In this document: piece by piece, positions 21,370 through 30,724 of the stretch | Layout of the letters: the number at the start of each line of letters is the position of its first letter | Numbering within the stretch: position 1 is the stretch's first letter | Assembly (NCBI RefSeq): GCF_024349685.1 | Contig: NZ_AP025944.1 | Coordinates: 4,098,001 to 4,162,000, forward strand | Length of the DNA: 64,000 nucleotides | Reading direction: 5' to 3' | Source: Pseudomonas sp. LRP2-20 | GTDB taxonomy: Bacteria; Pseudomonadota; Gammaproteobacteria; Pseudomonadales; Pseudomonadaceae | Made by a program: the position numbers and the translations under genes | Notes under the pieces: generated by a model | The model's database searches: none | What the model was told of the DNA's origin: nothing | What the model saw: only the letters and a program-made list of their open reading frames with translations

Positions 21370-22329
21370 TCAGAACTGCACATCCAGAATCACATTGTCG
21401 AGGTAACTCGCCGCCGGCGGTGTGGCCTGGTCGGTGTAGACCTTGGCGTTGTAGTTGAACAGCTGGCTGCCCGTCCCGGTGCCGTTGCCGGGGTTCACAT
21501 CGGCATCGCTGCTCGAGCGCCTGGCAGTGGTCAGCGAGCCCCAGCGCACGGTACTGGCACTCTTGAAGATGTCATAGGCCAGGTAGTTGCCCGCCGCCGA
21601 CTTCATCCGCCGCCGCCCGCCCGACACGTTCTCCCCATCATTCAGGCCCACCGTGTAGGCACTGCCCTTGGTGCACGACAGGGTCACGCTCTGGCTCACC
21701 GTGCCGAACCCGGCCACCACCGGCGCGCTGGCGAAGCTGATGTTGGGCGTGGTGATCTGGCAGTCGTTGGTCACGGTCAAGGTAACGACCAGCGTCTGGC
21801 TACCTGAACCGATGTCACGACCAAGACAGATGGCTCCAACACCGATGCCGGAGCAATAGTCCCAGCTCCAGGCCACATTCAATGTTTCCGTATACACCCC
21901 GGCAGCGACGTTGCTGCCTATGATCGTGCGCATGTACAGCGGGACGGTCTTGGGCGTGCTGCTGCCGAGCAGGCCAAGGAGATCGAGGATGCTGTTGCGG
22001 GCGAAGTCGAAGGCCACGCCTCGGGTGATCGGGTAGCTGGAGCTGTTGGTGGCGTACAGGGTGTAACTGATGATATCCCCGGTGGGGCCGACCAGGCCGC
22101 TGGTGGTTGAGGTGATGGTGGCGTAGACGTGGTCGGTGGAGGTCAGCACGCTCAGCAGCGAGCCGGTGCATTGCAGGCCTGAGTTGGTGGTCGAGGCCGC
22201 CTGGCTCGTGGTCCGCACCAGCGTCGAATTGACACTGCCAAAGCTCGCCGGGGCAGTGGCCACCGACGAGCACAAGGCCCAGGCTGAGCCGGTGGGCAAC
22301 AACAGCAAGGCACAACACAAGCGCTTCAT
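21370..22329 (-). CDS. csuE: Csu-type pilus tip adhesin (spore coat U domains)
   Basis: The 319-residue product has a signal peptide (MKRLCCALLLLPTGSAWA) and two spore-coat-U-like Ig domains (about 20-165 and 180-319), twice the size of the other subunits in this operon, as expected of CsuE, the two-domain tip adhesin of archaic chaperone-usher pili. The C-terminal domain has the pilin signature YTVGLNDGENVSGGRRRM and ends with beta strand LDNVILDVQF used for donor-strand exchange. The start at 22329 overlaps the usher stop by four bases (ATGA), which decides it over the longer frame. In Acinetobacter the tip uses hydrophobic finger loops to bind plastics; equivalent loops cannot be judged here. 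Confidence 0.88.
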   Translation of the reverse strand: MKRLCCALLLLPTGSAWALCSSVATAPASFGSVNSTLVRTTSQAASTTNSGLQCTGSLLSVLTSTDHVYATITSTTSGLVGPTGDIISYTLYATNSSSYPITRGVAFDFARNSILDLLGLLGSSTPKTVPLYMRTIIGSNVAAGVYTETLNVAWSWDYCSGIGVGAICLGRDIGSGSQTLVVTLTVTNDCQITTPNISFASAPVVAGFGTVSQSVTLSCTKGSAYTVGLNDGENVSGGRRRMKSAAGNYLAYDIFKSASTVRWGSLTTARRSSSDADVNPGNGTGTGSQLFNYNAKVYTDQATPPAASYLDNVILDVQF

Positions 22330-24719
22330 CGGCACACCAGCGGGCCAATCAACGGCACCGAACCTTGCGCATCGGGCAAGTCGAACTCGACCTGGCATTG
22401 CCCTCCTCCTTCCACCATCACGTGCAGGCGGTTATGTGGCGACAGGTTCTCCAGGTACACCAGGCCGTCCCAACCGACCACGGCCTGGCTGCCGCTCTCC
22501 TGGTGGCTGACCCTGCTGCCGAGTTTCAGCGGCTGTTGTTTGGCGTCTACCAGCTCGATGCTTGCCGCCAGCACCCGCTTGAGCGGGAACTCCAGCAGGT
22601 AGCCGCTGCCACGGCGCACAGCCACCCGTTGCTCGACCTCAGCCGCCAGCACATCGGGCGGCAAGCCCATCGGGTCGATTTCATATTTGCCACGGTAGTA
22701 GCCGCTGCTATACGGCACCAGCAAGTGGCCGCTGCGGTCGGTGCGGCCGATTTCCTGGTTTTCGTAGCGCACCGGCACGTCGGCGTAGCCGCTGGTGCTG
22801 ACTACCACGAAGGCATCGTCGATGCGGTTGGCAGCGAATACCCCGGCGTCCATCCACACCAGCGAGCCACTGGCGTCGGCCCAGCGGGTCATCTCGCCGC
22901 TGCTGCCGTACACGCCAGCCTGCAACTGCACAGCCTGCAGGCGCCAGGTCAGGTCGGCCTGGCGGTAGGCATCGCGGTCGCCACCGCCAGCGTAGCCAAG
23001 GTTGTAGCCGACGCCGCCACCCACCGGCACGGCGCGGCTGTAGTTGACCCGCTGCAGGCTCTCGCCGTCCTTGCTGCGCTCGGTACTCACCGCCAGGGTG
23101 CTGCCGAAGTCGAACGGGATCACCACCTGCACCTGCACCGCCCAGTTGCTGTCGCCAACCTCACGGTTGGCCGACAGGTACAGGCTGCTGTTGCCCCACA
23201 GCGGCTTGCTCCAGCTCAGGTTGATCAGCCGGGTGCGGGTGCCATCACCGGCGCGAACGTCGAAATAGCCGGCGCCCACGCTGCCGTACTGGTTGAGGTT
23301 GACGCTCAGGGTCACCTGCTCGCTGCGCTGGCTCAGCTGCATGTCGGGCGTGTCGACCCGGGTCAGGTCGGCATACTCGCCATGACGTTGCAGACGCTGA
23401 TAGTTGAAACCGAAACGTTGGCTGTTGTACTGGTAGCCGAGGGCGACCTGGTGGCCCTTCTCGCCATCGAACTGGCTCTGCGCCAAGGCCGCATTGAGCA
23501 CACCGAACGTGCCCAGGCGCATGTTGCCGCCCAGGCCACCGAGCAGCAGCGACTCGGCGGTCTCGACATGGGTTTCCAGGGTGAAGTTGTCGCTGATGCC
23601 GTGGCGCAGGCTGGCCGAGGCAACACCGGGGCCGTAGCCGAAATCTTCCACGGCATAGTCGCGGCGCAGGCTGCCGGCGGCCATCGAGAAGTCCGACAGG
23701 CCTTTTTGCAGCAGGCTGCTGGTGACGTAGAACGGCAAGGTCGTGGATACCTGCCGGCCAAGGGCGTCGGTGGTCACCACCACCGCCTCGCCAGCACCGT
23801 TGATGAACGGCACGTTGGTCAGGGTGTATGGGCCTGGCTGCAGCTCGGCGGTACTGGACTTGTAGCCATTGATGAACAGATCCAGCGAGGTTGGCACTGC
23901 CGCCTCCCCGGCAAAGGCCGGCAAGGGGTAGGTCACCAGGTCCGGACGCGCGCCAAAGTCACGCGACAGCTGTAGGCCGCCTACCCGCACCGAGCTGGTC
24001 CAGGGTAATGCCCCAGTGACGAAGTCGCCGGCCTCGTAGGTCAGCAGGCGTTGCTCGTCGGTGAATCGCCAGGTGGTGTCGTAGCGCAGGAAACCCTGGT
24101 GGCTTTCGTCGCGCTGCGCACCATTGAACGACTGGCGCCACTGGCCGGTGCTCGAGAACGTGCCCCAGCTGTCGAACAGGCGTAGCTCGTTCCATGCCGC
24201 CAGGTAGGCGCCGCCATCATCGGTATCGTTGAGGTAAACGTCGTAGTTGAACAAGGCACCGAAACTGCTGCGCGCCTCGCTGGCAGGGTACAGGCCGCGG
24301 TCACCGACCTGCTGGTCCGGCAGCCAGGCCGGTGGCACTTGCAGCAGCAAGCGCTGGTTCTGGCTGTCGTAATCGGTGTGCAAACCTGCCACATCGTCCA
24401 ATGCCACTTCACCCTGCGGGTCGCCCGGCAGCTTGACGCCCAGGCCGCGCAGCACTTCGCTGTCCAGGAACAAGCGCCCGGCACGCTGCTGCACCGGCAC
24501 CAGCTCAGCCCTGGGCATCTGGTTCACCAGCAGGTCGAGGTACAGCGTGGCATCGGCGACAGCGGGGGTTTCGCTGGGCGGTGGTGGCAGGTCGTCGGCC
24601 AGCGCAAGGCAGGGGCCGAACAAGGTCAGCCCCAGGCACCAGCGGCGCGAAGCCCGCGACAGCCATCTCACGCACGGACTCCGACCATTGCCAGGTCCTC
24701 CATGGCCCTTGCCCTTCAT
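22326..24719 (-). CDS. csuD: Outer-membrane usher of the Csu-type pilus
   Basis: This 797-residue FimD/PapC-family usher forms the outer-membrane pore through which subunits are assembled. After a signal sequence (hydrophobic part about 28-41, ending ALA), an N-terminal chaperone-binding region (DLLVNQMPRAELVPVQQRAG) precedes the barrel with usher motifs SYKSSTAELQPGPYTLTNVP-like loop and the plug; two small C-terminal domains end with PLIGPLVCR. It is shorter than classical type 1 ushers, typical of the archaic group. The start ATG at 24719 lies 12 bases beyond the chaperone stop; the ribosome site is weak, suggesting coupling. Confidence 0.92.
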   Translation of the reverse strand: MKGKGHGGPGNGRSPCVRWLSRASRRWCLGLTLFGPCLALADDLPPPPSETPAVADATLYLDLLVNQMPRAELVPVQQRAGRLFLDSEVLRGLGVKLPGDPQGEVALDDVAGLHTDYDSQNQRLLLQVPPAWLPDQQVGDRGLYPASEARSSFGALFNYDVYLNDTDDGGAYLAAWNELRLFDSWGTFSSTGQWRQSFNGAQRDESHQGFLRYDTTWRFTDEQRLLTYEAGDFVTGALPWTSSVRVGGLQLSRDFGARPDLVTYPLPAFAGEAAVPTSLDLFINGYKSSTAELQPGPYTLTNVPFINGAGEAVVVTTDALGRQVSTTLPFYVTSSLLQKGLSDFSMAAGSLRRDYAVEDFGYGPGVASASLRHGISDNFTLETHVETAESLLLGGLGGNMRLGTFGVLNAALAQSQFDGEKGHQVALGYQYNSQRFGFNYQRLQRHGEYADLTRVDTPDMQLSQRSEQVTLSVNLNQYGSVGAGYFDVRAGDGTRTRLINLSWSKPLWGNSSLYLSANREVGDSNWAVQVQVVIPFDFGSTLAVSTERSKDGESLQRVNYSRAVPVGGGVGYNLGYAGGGDRDAYRQADLTWRLQAVQLQAGVYGSSGEMTRWADASGSLVWMDAGVFAANRIDDAFVVVSTSGYADVPVRYENQEIGRTDRSGHLLVPYSSGYYRGKYEIDPMGLPPDVLAAEVEQRVAVRRGSGYLLEFPLKRVLAASIELVDAKQQPLKLGSRVSHQESGSQAVVGWDGLVYLENLSPHNRLHVMVEGGGQCQVEFDLPDAQGSVPLIGPLVCR

Positions 24720-24731
24720 TCAGCAGCGGGC

Positions 24732-25508
24732 TCATTGCCCCTGCCGGATCGCTTCAGCCGTTTCCTGGCCGTTCACCCTCCCCTTGATCACGCTGCCAGC
24801 GTTTGGCGTAACCGGTGCCGGCCAGCGCATGCTGGCACCGGGCAACACATAACCGAGCAAGCCTTCGGCCAAGGGCTTGGCCTGGCCGCCGTGCTGCACC
24901 ACCACATCGGTCAGGCGCGCATGTACCGGGCCGGTATTGCGCATTTCCACATAGGGCTTGCCCTGTACCGTCACCGGGCGCCAGCTGAGTTGCGGCTTGC
25001 CGACGCCTTCGGCGTTGCGCTGGCTTTGCGGGTCAGCCTTGCCCCACAGCCCTTCGCCGTAGACGAACAGCGGCACCGAATAGCGCATCTGCAGGCGGAT
25101 CGCCGCCGTGGTGCCCTGGTTGCCGGCATCAACGGGCAATGGCGAGGGGATTTCGTCGATGATGATGCGGTAGGCCTGCTCCTGGCCGACCGGCGAGCTG
25201 CCCGTGCGGGTCAGGCGGATCAGCTGCTTCTGCCCTGGGGGAATGTTGGCCACCGGCGGGCTGCCGATGATTTCGCGTTGGGCCTGGAACTGTTCCTGGT
25301 AGTCGCCCTGGCGCCAGGCGAACACCCGGACCTGCAAGCTGGCAGGGGCTGTGCCGCGGTTTTCCAGCCACAGTGCGCCGGCTTTCTGGTCAGCCTCCAA
25401 TACGGGGTCGATCGGCCAGATCAGCACCGAGGTGGCTGCCCCTGCCGGCAGGCTCGCCAAGAGCAACAAACCGGTCAAACCTTGCGCCCACTTCGCGCCT
25501 ACCCCCAT
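24732..25508 (-). CDS. csuC: Periplasmic pilus chaperone
   Basis: This 258-residue PapD-like chaperone has a signal peptide (MGVGAKWAQGLTGLLLLASLPAGAA) and two Ig domains. SVLIWPIDPVLEADQKAGALWLENRG is the usual first strands; the G1 strand region MRYSVPLFVYGEG that lends a strand to subunits is recognisable, and conserved Arg/Lys in the cleft fit RVFAWRQGDY and GQKQLIRLTRTG. It holds the four to five spore-coat-U subunits of this operon before the usher. The stop is 12 bases before the usher start. Confidence 0.92.
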   Translation of the reverse strand: MGVGAKWAQGLTGLLLLASLPAGAATSVLIWPIDPVLEADQKAGALWLENRGTAPASLQVRVFAWRQGDYQEQFQAQREIIGSPPVANIPPGQKQLIRLTRTGSSPVGQEQAYRIIIDEIPSPLPVDAGNQGTTAAIRLQMRYSVPLFVYGEGLWGKADPQSQRNAEGVGKPQLSWRPVTVQGKPYVEMRNTGPVHARLTDVVVQHGGQAKPLAEGLLGYVLPGASMRWPAPVTPNAGSVIKGRVNGQETAEAIRQGQ

Positions 25509-25548
25509 GCCACTCTCCTTGGTTTCTTTTTCTTGGGTGCTGGTGTAC

Positions 25549-26064
25549 TCACCAACTCACCGATACTTGCACCACATCGGTGTAGGTCCCGGCCGGCAAG
25601 GTGCCTGGCAACTGGGTACGGCCATACACCGGCAACTTGATGGCCGTGGCGTCGGTGTAGCTCACCGTCACGCTCTGGCCGATCCCCAGGGCCTGGCTGT
25701 AGGCCGCGTCCTGGTACAACTGGTAGGCCAGCACCTGCGTGCCGCCCGTGCGCTTGAGGTTGCGTGTACCACTGGCGCTGTTCTGGCCGCCGTCCAGGCT
25801 CATGCTCATGGCCACGCCTGGCGTGCACTGGAAGGTCACCGTGGTCCCCCCCAGCGAGGTACTGAGGGTGCTGGCGGACAGCGCCGACTGGGTGCCGAAA
25901 TCGAGCACGCCATAGCTGGTCACACCGCCCACCACCAGGCAGCCGGCGACAATCTGCGCGCTCACCTGGAAGGTGCTGCTGGTGGCTGCATCCAGCGACG
26001 GCGTCAGCAACACGCCGAACCCCGCCAGGCAGCCGCCGAGCCAGGCACGCATGCAGACGCACAT
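25549..26064 (-). CDS. Spore coat U domain pilus subunit, fourth gene
   Basis: A 171-residue secreted subunit with signal peptide and one spore-coat-U domain: TFQVSAQIVAGCLVVGG (first Cys), VTFQCTPGVAMSMSLDGGQN (second Cys) and the C-terminal strand GTYTDVVQVSVSW. A second ATG at 26052 (MRAWLGG) would remove four residues; neither has a strong ribosome site. It lies three bases after the previous subunit gene's... stop side, in the tight Csu-type operon. It is probably a minor or adaptor subunit like CsuB. Confidence 0.85.
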   Translation of the reverse strand: MCVCMRAWLGGCLAGFGVLLTPSLDAATSSTFQVSAQIVAGCLVVGGVTSYGVLDFGTQSALSASTLSTSLGGTTVTFQCTPGVAMSMSLDGGQNSASGTRNLKRTGGTQVLAYQLYQDAAYSQALGIGQSVTVSYTDATAIKLPVYGRTQLPGTLPAGTYTDVVQVSVSW

Positions 26065-26067
26065 GGC

Positions 26068-26601
26068 TCAGAACGACAGCTCGACAGCCACCGTGTCGGT
26101 GTACGTCCCCGCCGGCAGGCCGGCCTTGCCACGCGCCTGGCCATACAGGTTGACGGTCTGCGCCACGCCAGTGCTGGTCGGCAGGGTGATGGTGCCGTCA
26201 ATGGCCAGCAACGTGGTGCGCCCGGCATCGGTGTAGAAGTCGTAGGGCACGAAATTGCCGGCGCCGTCGGCCAGCGCACGCGTGCCGCCAGTGGACTGGC
26301 CGTCGTGGGACCCGGCGCGCACGCGGATCGCCGGTACCGTGCCGGCCGAACAGAGGATGCTCATGGCACCGCCGCCGCCACCCAGCACCTGGGCGTTGGC
26401 GGTGGTGAACAGGGCATCGGTGCTACCGAAGTTGAGGTTACCGAAGTTCAACCCGGTCGTGCCGCTGGCGCCATTGACCTGGCAAGCCGAGGTCAGGGTC
26501 AGGGTCGAGGAGATGGTCCCGGTCACCGTGGCGGCCTGGGCATGAGCGGCCATGGTCAGGCCAAGGCCGGCGAGCATGCAGCGGGTGAAAGTCGTTCGCA
26601 T
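26068..26601 (-). CDS. Spore coat U domain pilus subunit, third gene
   Basis: A 177-residue subunit with signal peptide MRTTFTRCMLAGLGLTMAAH and one domain. LTLTSACQVNGASGTTGLNF, SILCSAGTVPAIRVRAG and the end GTYTDTVAVELSF give the two cysteines and the terminal strand. ATG at 26601 follows CGCAAGGAGACTCCG, a good ribosome site. Its Gly/Ser/Thr-rich composition is what one expects of a structural pilin. Its stop is three bases from the next subunit start, so both are in one mRNA. Confidence 0.87.
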   Translation of the reverse strand: MRTTFTRCMLAGLGLTMAAHAQAATVTGTISSTLTLTSACQVNGASGTTGLNFGNLNFGSTDALFTTANAQVLGGGGGAMSILCSAGTVPAIRVRAGSHDGQSTGGTRALADGAGNFVPYDFYTDAGRTTLLAIDGTITLPTSTGVAQTVNLYGQARGKAGLPAGTYTDTVAVELSF

Positions 26602-26620
26602 CGGAGTCTCCTTGCGTCGT

Positions 26621-27157
26621 TTACCAGTCCAGGGTCACTCTCAGGGTGTCGCGGTACAGCCCGGCCGGCAGCGCGCGCGGTTGCGCCACGACCACGCCGT
26701 AGATGGGCACAGGGACCTGCTCGGTACTGCTGATGGTGAAAGCTCTGGCCTGGCCGATGCCGTAGCGGCTGTTGCCACCAGGGTCGACCGCCAGTTGATA
26801 AGGGATCATCTCGCGGCCGTTACTCAGCCGACGCACACCATCGTCGCCATTCAGGCCACCGTTGATGCGCACGTTGAATGCCCGCACCTGGGGCGTGCAG
26901 CTGATCTGCAGGCTGCCCTGGCCACCCGCCTCGTCGACCCGGGTGCGCAGCGGCGTGTCCCAGTTCGGGCCACGCTGACCGAAATCCATCAGCCCGGGGT
27001 TGCCCAGGGTGGCGGGCGGCTGGTCGCCACTGTCGATCTGGCAGGCGGCACTGATCACCAGGCGGGCCTGGATGAAACCGGTGGTGGTGCCATGCGCAAC
27101 ACCACTGGGCAACAGCAGCGGGCCGAGACTGAGCAGCAGGATCGAAGTGCGGTTCAT
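26621..27157 (-). CDS. Spore coat U domain pilus subunit, second gene
   Basis: A 178-residue subunit with signal peptide (MNRTSILLLSLGPLLLPSGVAHG) and one domain: ARLVISAACQIDSGDQPPAT, LQISCTPQVRAFNVRINGG, MIPYQLAVDPGG and GLYRDTLRVTLDW at the end. It lies 19 bases upstream of the third gene in the operon. By order it corresponds to CsuA, but subunit letters cannot be fixed from sequence alone. Confidence 0.86.
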   Translation of the reverse strand: MNRTSILLLSLGPLLLPSGVAHGTTTGFIQARLVISAACQIDSGDQPPATLGNPGLMDFGQRGPNWDTPLRTRVDEAGGQGSLQISCTPQVRAFNVRINGGLNGDDGVRRLSNGREMIPYQLAVDPGGNSRYGIGQARAFTISSTEQVPVPIYGVVVAQPRALPAGLYRDTLRVTLDW

Positions 27158-27187
27158 GGCATGACGTCCTTATGCATGGCGGCCTCG

Positions 27188-27715
27188 CTACCAGGTAACC
27201 GTGATCTTGAGCAGGTCGGCGTACTGCCCTGCCTGTGGCATCCAGGCCAGCCTGTCGATTCGCGCGTAGAGCGGCAGCTCGACCGAGCCGCTGCTCGGCA
27301 CACGTGCGGCATGGGGCTCACCGACCACAACGGGCTCGCGCCAGGCCGCATCGCGGAACAGCCGATAGGGAATCGGCCTGGCATTGGCGTCTTTGCTGGC
27401 GAGGAAACGCAGTTCGCCAACACCCCCGTGCTGGCCACCATCGACGCGTACCTGATAAGGCGTGTCGGGGTTGCATTCCAGGCGCGGTGGGCGTTGGCTG
27501 AGCAATACGCCACTCAATGGCGCATCCGGGCCGTCCAGACGAGCGACTGCCCCCAGGTCGATCCGACCCAGGGCCTGGGCGCCTGCGTCACGCGGCTGGG
27601 TGACCAGCATGCAACCACGCTGCACCAGCACCCGCACCTCGACCAGGAAGTCCGCTGCCACGGCACTGCCGCTCAACAACAGGCCAAACAGCGCGGCCAC
27701 AAAGCGTTCCGTCAC
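27188..27715 (-). CDS. Spore coat U domain pilus subunit, first gene of operon
   Basis: A 175-residue subunit with signal peptide MTERFVAALFGLLLSGSAVA and one domain: VEVRVLVQRGCMLVTQPRDA, PRLECNPDTPYQVRVDGG, PIPYRLFRDAAW and AGQYADLLKITVTW. It heads the seven-gene operon of four single-domain subunits, chaperone, usher and two-domain adhesin, the same order as csuA/B-A-B-C-D-E with one difference in naming. In Acinetobacter the first gene encodes the main rod subunit; here that is only likely by position. It is divergent from the phytochrome gene. Confidence 0.86.
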   Translation of the reverse strand: MTERFVAALFGLLLSGSAVAADFLVEVRVLVQRGCMLVTQPRDAGAQALGRIDLGAVARLDGPDAPLSGVLLSQRPPRLECNPDTPYQVRVDGGQHGGVGELRFLASKDANARPIPYRLFRDAAWREPVVVGEPHAARVPSSGSVELPLYARIDRLAWMPQAGQYADLLKITVTW

Positions 27716-27860
27716 TGGCTGTTCCTTGTTCTTCTATCGTGAATTTCAGCGTAGCAGCAGGTGGCCGAACCGTGATGGCGGGGTGCCATTCTTTTGTGCT
27801 AACGACAAAGCGCTAGCGAACCGGCAAGAAATTTCACAACCCAGGCGAACCCCTGGGCCT

Positions 27861-27883
27861 CCCATGCCTCCAATGGCCATGGG
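27861..27883. promoter_or_regulatory. Dyad in pilus/phytochrome divergent region
   Basis: CCCATG (27861-27866) and CATGGG (27878-27883) form an inverted repeat around CCTCCAATGGC. It lies in the 270-base gap between the divergent pilus and phytochrome operons, about 100 bases before the phytochrome start. It could be an operator or an early hairpin; no promoter pair near it is convincing, although TATTCT at 27900-27905 could be a -10. Confidence 0.3.
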
Positions 27884-27985
27884 CCGGTAAAGTGGCCAAT
27901 ATTCTGTTACGGTGCCTGGCAGCCAACCGCCGGCAGCAGATGCTCGCGGCAGGCATGGAACAACATGACAGGAGCGTTTCCATTG

Positions 27986-30235
27986 ATGACTGCAGACAAT
28001 GCGCTCGCCGCAGCCGTGGAGCGCTGTGCCCAGGAGCCGATCCAGATACCCGGCAGCATTCAGCCCCATGGCTTTCTGCTGGTGCTGGATGAGTGCGACC
28101 TGCGCATCCTCCAGGCCAGCGAAAACGTCGAACGCTGGCTGGGCGTTCCCGCGCGGGAGCTGATCGGCTGCACCTTCGCCGACGTGGTCAGCGAAAGCTT
28201 CGACTTGCGCACCCAGCTCGAGCGGTTGCCGGGCGAAGAAGCATTCCCCTTTCATATCGGCGACGTGCGCTTGCGCCAAGGCGCCCCCTTTGGCGGAACA
28301 CTGCGCCTGCTGACCCATCGCCACGACCAGGTGCTGATCGCCGAATTCGAACCCTTGCGCCCGCCCACCGATCTGGCCGACCAGGGCGACTACTACCCGT
28401 TGGTGCGCGGCTTCGTCAGCAGCCTGCACAATGCCGACAGCCTCGAAGAGCTGCTGCAGCAGTGCGTGGTGCAGGTCAAGCGGGTCACCGGCTTCGGTCG
28501 GGTCAAGGCCTACCGCTTCGATGCCGAGGGCAACGGCAAGGTACTGGCCGAACTCGCCGATGCCGGTTACCCGCGCTACCTTGGCCTGTGTTTCCCGGCA
28601 TCGGACATCCCGCGCCAGGCCCGCGACCTGTACCGGGTCAACCGCATCCGCGTGATCGAAGATGCCAATTACCAGGCCTCCCCGCTGCTGCCAGCGATCA
28701 ACCCGCGCACCGGCAAACCCCTGGACATGAGTTTCGCCGCCCTGCGCAGCGTGTCGCCGGTGCACCTGCAGTACATGCGCAACATGGGCACCCTGGCGTC
28801 GATGTCGCTGTCGATCGTGGTCGATGGCCAGCTCTGGGGCCTGATCTCCTGCCACCACGCGCAGCCACACGCGGTCGAGCTGCGCACCCGCACCGCCTGC
28901 GAACTGCTGGCCAGCGTGCTGTCACTGCAGATCGAAAGCCGCGAGTCCCACGCCAGGACCCGGCAGCTGCTCGACTTGCGCCAGCACATCGTGCGCATGA
29001 TTTCGTCGATGGCCGACCACGACAGTGTCAGCGACGGCCTGCTCGCCCTGCCCGAGGTGCTGCTGGCGTTTGCCGATGCCAGCGGTGCAGCGGTGATTTC
29101 TGCCGAACGCTGCGACCTGATCGGCCAGACACCGCCGGCCGCACAAGTCACTGCACTGGTGCACTGGCTGACCCGGCGTGGCGATGAGACGGTGTTCCAC
29201 AGCGACAACCTGCGCCGTGACATCGATGAGCTGCCAGAGCTCGCGGCCCATGCCGGCGGCGTGCTGGCGGTGGCCATCTCGCAGATCCATTCGCACTACC
29301 TGCTGTGGTTCCGCCCGGAGCAGGTGCGCACGGTCAACTGGGCCGGGCGGCCAGACAAGGAAATCGGCCCCCAGGGCGCGCTCAACCCACGGCACAGCTT
29401 CGAAACCTGGCAGGAACAGGTGGGTGGCTATTGCGAGCCATGGGACCCGCTGATCATCGAAGGTGTGGTCGAACTGCGCACGGCGGTGCTCGGTATCGTC
29501 CTGCGCAAGGCCGAGGAGCTGGCGCAGCTGGCCAATGAACTGCGCCGCTCGAACAAGGAGCTCGAAGCCTTTTCCTACAGTGTGTCCCACGACCTGCGAG
29601 CGCCCCTGCGGCACATCGCCGGCTACTCCGAGCTGCTCGGCGAAATCGAAGGGCACGGCCTGAGCGAGCGCGGTCGACGTTTCCTGCAGCACATCGAAGA
29701 GGCCGCGAGTTTCGCCGGCAGCCTGGTCGACAACCTGCTCAATTTCTCGCAGATGGGCCGCTCGGCGCTGCGCCTGTCGGATGTCGACCTCAATGCACTG
29801 GTCGATACCATCCGCCAGGAACTGGCGCCCGACTACCAGGGCCGCGAAATCGTCTGGGACATCGCGCCGCTGCCCAAGGTGATCGCCGACCCGGCGTTCA
29901 TCAACATGGCCTTGCACAACCTGATCGCCAACGCCATCAAGTACACCCGTGGCCGTGAACCGGCCCGCATCACGATCCGCGCCCGGCAGCGCCCGGGCGA
30001 GACCGAGGTGAGTATCCGCGACAATGGTGTAGGCTTCGACATGGCCTACGCCAACAAGCTGTTCGGGGTGTTCCAGCGCCTGCACCGCATGGAAGACTTC
30101 GAAGGCACCGGGATCGGCCTGGCCAGTGTGCGGCGGATCATCGAGCGCCATGATGGCCGGGTCTGGGCCGAAGGCCAAGTCGATCATGGCGCCAGCTTCC
30201 ACTTCACGCTACCCCGTCACCCTGCCACTACCTGA
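27986..30235 (+). CDS. bphP: Bacteriophytochrome histidine kinase
   Basis: This red/far-red light sensor kinase (749 residues) has PAS (about 15-115), GAF (about 135-305), PHY (about 320-500) and HisKA/HATPase (about 515-749). The biliverdin-binding Cys is Cys14 in CAQEPIQIPGSIQPHG; the GAF motif CFPASDIPRQARDLY is intact. Kinase motifs are YSVSHDLRAPLRHIAGYSEL (phospho-His), NLIANAIKYTRG and GIGLASVRRIIERHDG. Start ATG at 27986 is preferred because AGGAG lies 11 bases upstream; ATG at 27965 would add seven residues but has only GGAA. No heme oxygenase (bphO), the usual partner that makes biliverdin, is adjacent. The response regulator gene starts 14 bases later. Confidence 0.95.
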   Translation: MTADNALAAAVERCAQEPIQIPGSIQPHGFLLVLDECDLRILQASENVERWLGVPARELIGCTFADVVSESFDLRTQLERLPGEEAFPFHIGDVRLRQGAPFGGTLRLLTHRHDQVLIAEFEPLRPPTDLADQGDYYPLVRGFVSSLHNADSLEELLQQCVVQVKRVTGFGRVKAYRFDAEGNGKVLAELADAGYPRYLGLCFPASDIPRQARDLYRVNRIRVIEDANYQASPLLPAINPRTGKPLDMSFAALRSVSPVHLQYMRNMGTLASMSLSIVVDGQLWGLISCHHAQPHAVELRTRTACELLASVLSLQIESRESHARTRQLLDLRQHIVRMISSMADHDSVSDGLLALPEVLLAFADASGAAVISAERCDLIGQTPPAAQVTALVHWLTRRGDETVFHSDNLRRDIDELPELAAHAGGVLAVAISQIHSHYLLWFRPEQVRTVNWAGRPDKEIGPQGALNPRHSFETWQEQVGGYCEPWDPLIIEGVVELRTAVLGIVLRKAEELAQLANELRRSNKELEAFSYSVSHDLRAPLRHIAGYSELLGEIEGHGLSERGRRFLQHIEEAASFAGSLVDNLLNFSQMGRSALRLSDVDLNALVDTIRQELAPDYQGREIVWDIAPLPKVIADPAFINMALHNLIANAIKYTRGREPARITIRARQRPGETEVSIRDNGVGFDMAYANKLFGVFQRLHRMEDFEGTGIGLASVRRIIERHDGRVWAEGQVDHGASFHFTLPRHPATT

Positions 30236-30249
30236 GGGCCCGTATCAAC

Positions 30250-30711
30250 ATGCTCAAGCCTATCCTTCTGGTCGAAGACAACCCCCGGGACCTCGAACTG
30301 ACGCTCCTGGCCTTGGAGCGCAGCCAGTTGGCCAACGAAGTGATCGTCTTGCGGGACGGCGCCGATGCCCTCGACTACCTGCTGCGGCGCAACGCTTACG
30401 CCAATCGCGACGATGGCAACCCGGCGGTCTTGTTGCTGGACCTGAAACTGCCCAAGGTCGACGGCCTGGAAGTGCTCAAGGAAGTGCGCGCCACCGCAGA
30501 GCTGCGCAGCATCCCAACGGTGATGCTGACCTCATCGCGTGAAGAGCCTGACCTGCTGCGCGCCTATGAACTGGGAGTCAATGCCTACGTGGTCAAGCCG
30601 GTGGAGTTCAAGGAATTCGTCGCGGCGATTTCCGACCTCGGCGTGTTCTGGGCTGTGCTCAACGAGCCGCCACCCGGCTCGCTGCGCCTGAACCGGCGCG
30701 GCAGCAACTGA
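30250..30711 (+). CDS. Single-domain response regulator (Rcp-type)
   Basis: A 153-residue REC-only protein: acidic pair in LLVEDNPRDLELTLLALERS, phosphoacceptor Asp in AVLLLDLKLPKVDG, Thr/Ser in TVMLTSSREEPDL and Lys in YVVKPVEF. The length of the helix-5 region and the motif around LRRNAYANRD are typical of Rcp1-like regulators that pair with phytochromes. It has no output domain, so it probably relays phosphate to another protein, perhaps through the hybrid kinase encoded next. It lies 14 bases after bphP and 13 bases before the hybrid kinase. Confidence 0.93.
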   Translation: MLKPILLVEDNPRDLELTLLALERSQLANEVIVLRDGADALDYLLRRNAYANRDDGNPAVLLLDLKLPKVDGLEVLKEVRATAELRSIPTVMLTSSREEPDLLRAYELGVNAYVVKPVEFKEFVAAISDLGVFWAVLNEPPPGSLRLNRRGSN

Positions 30712-30724
30712 GGCCCACGCAAAG

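Noticed and set aside
21235..21807. 190-codon plus-strand reading frame after the M14 gene
   Set aside because: It is the opposite strand of a REPIN and the csuE-type gene; high-GC DNA leaves such frames open by chance.
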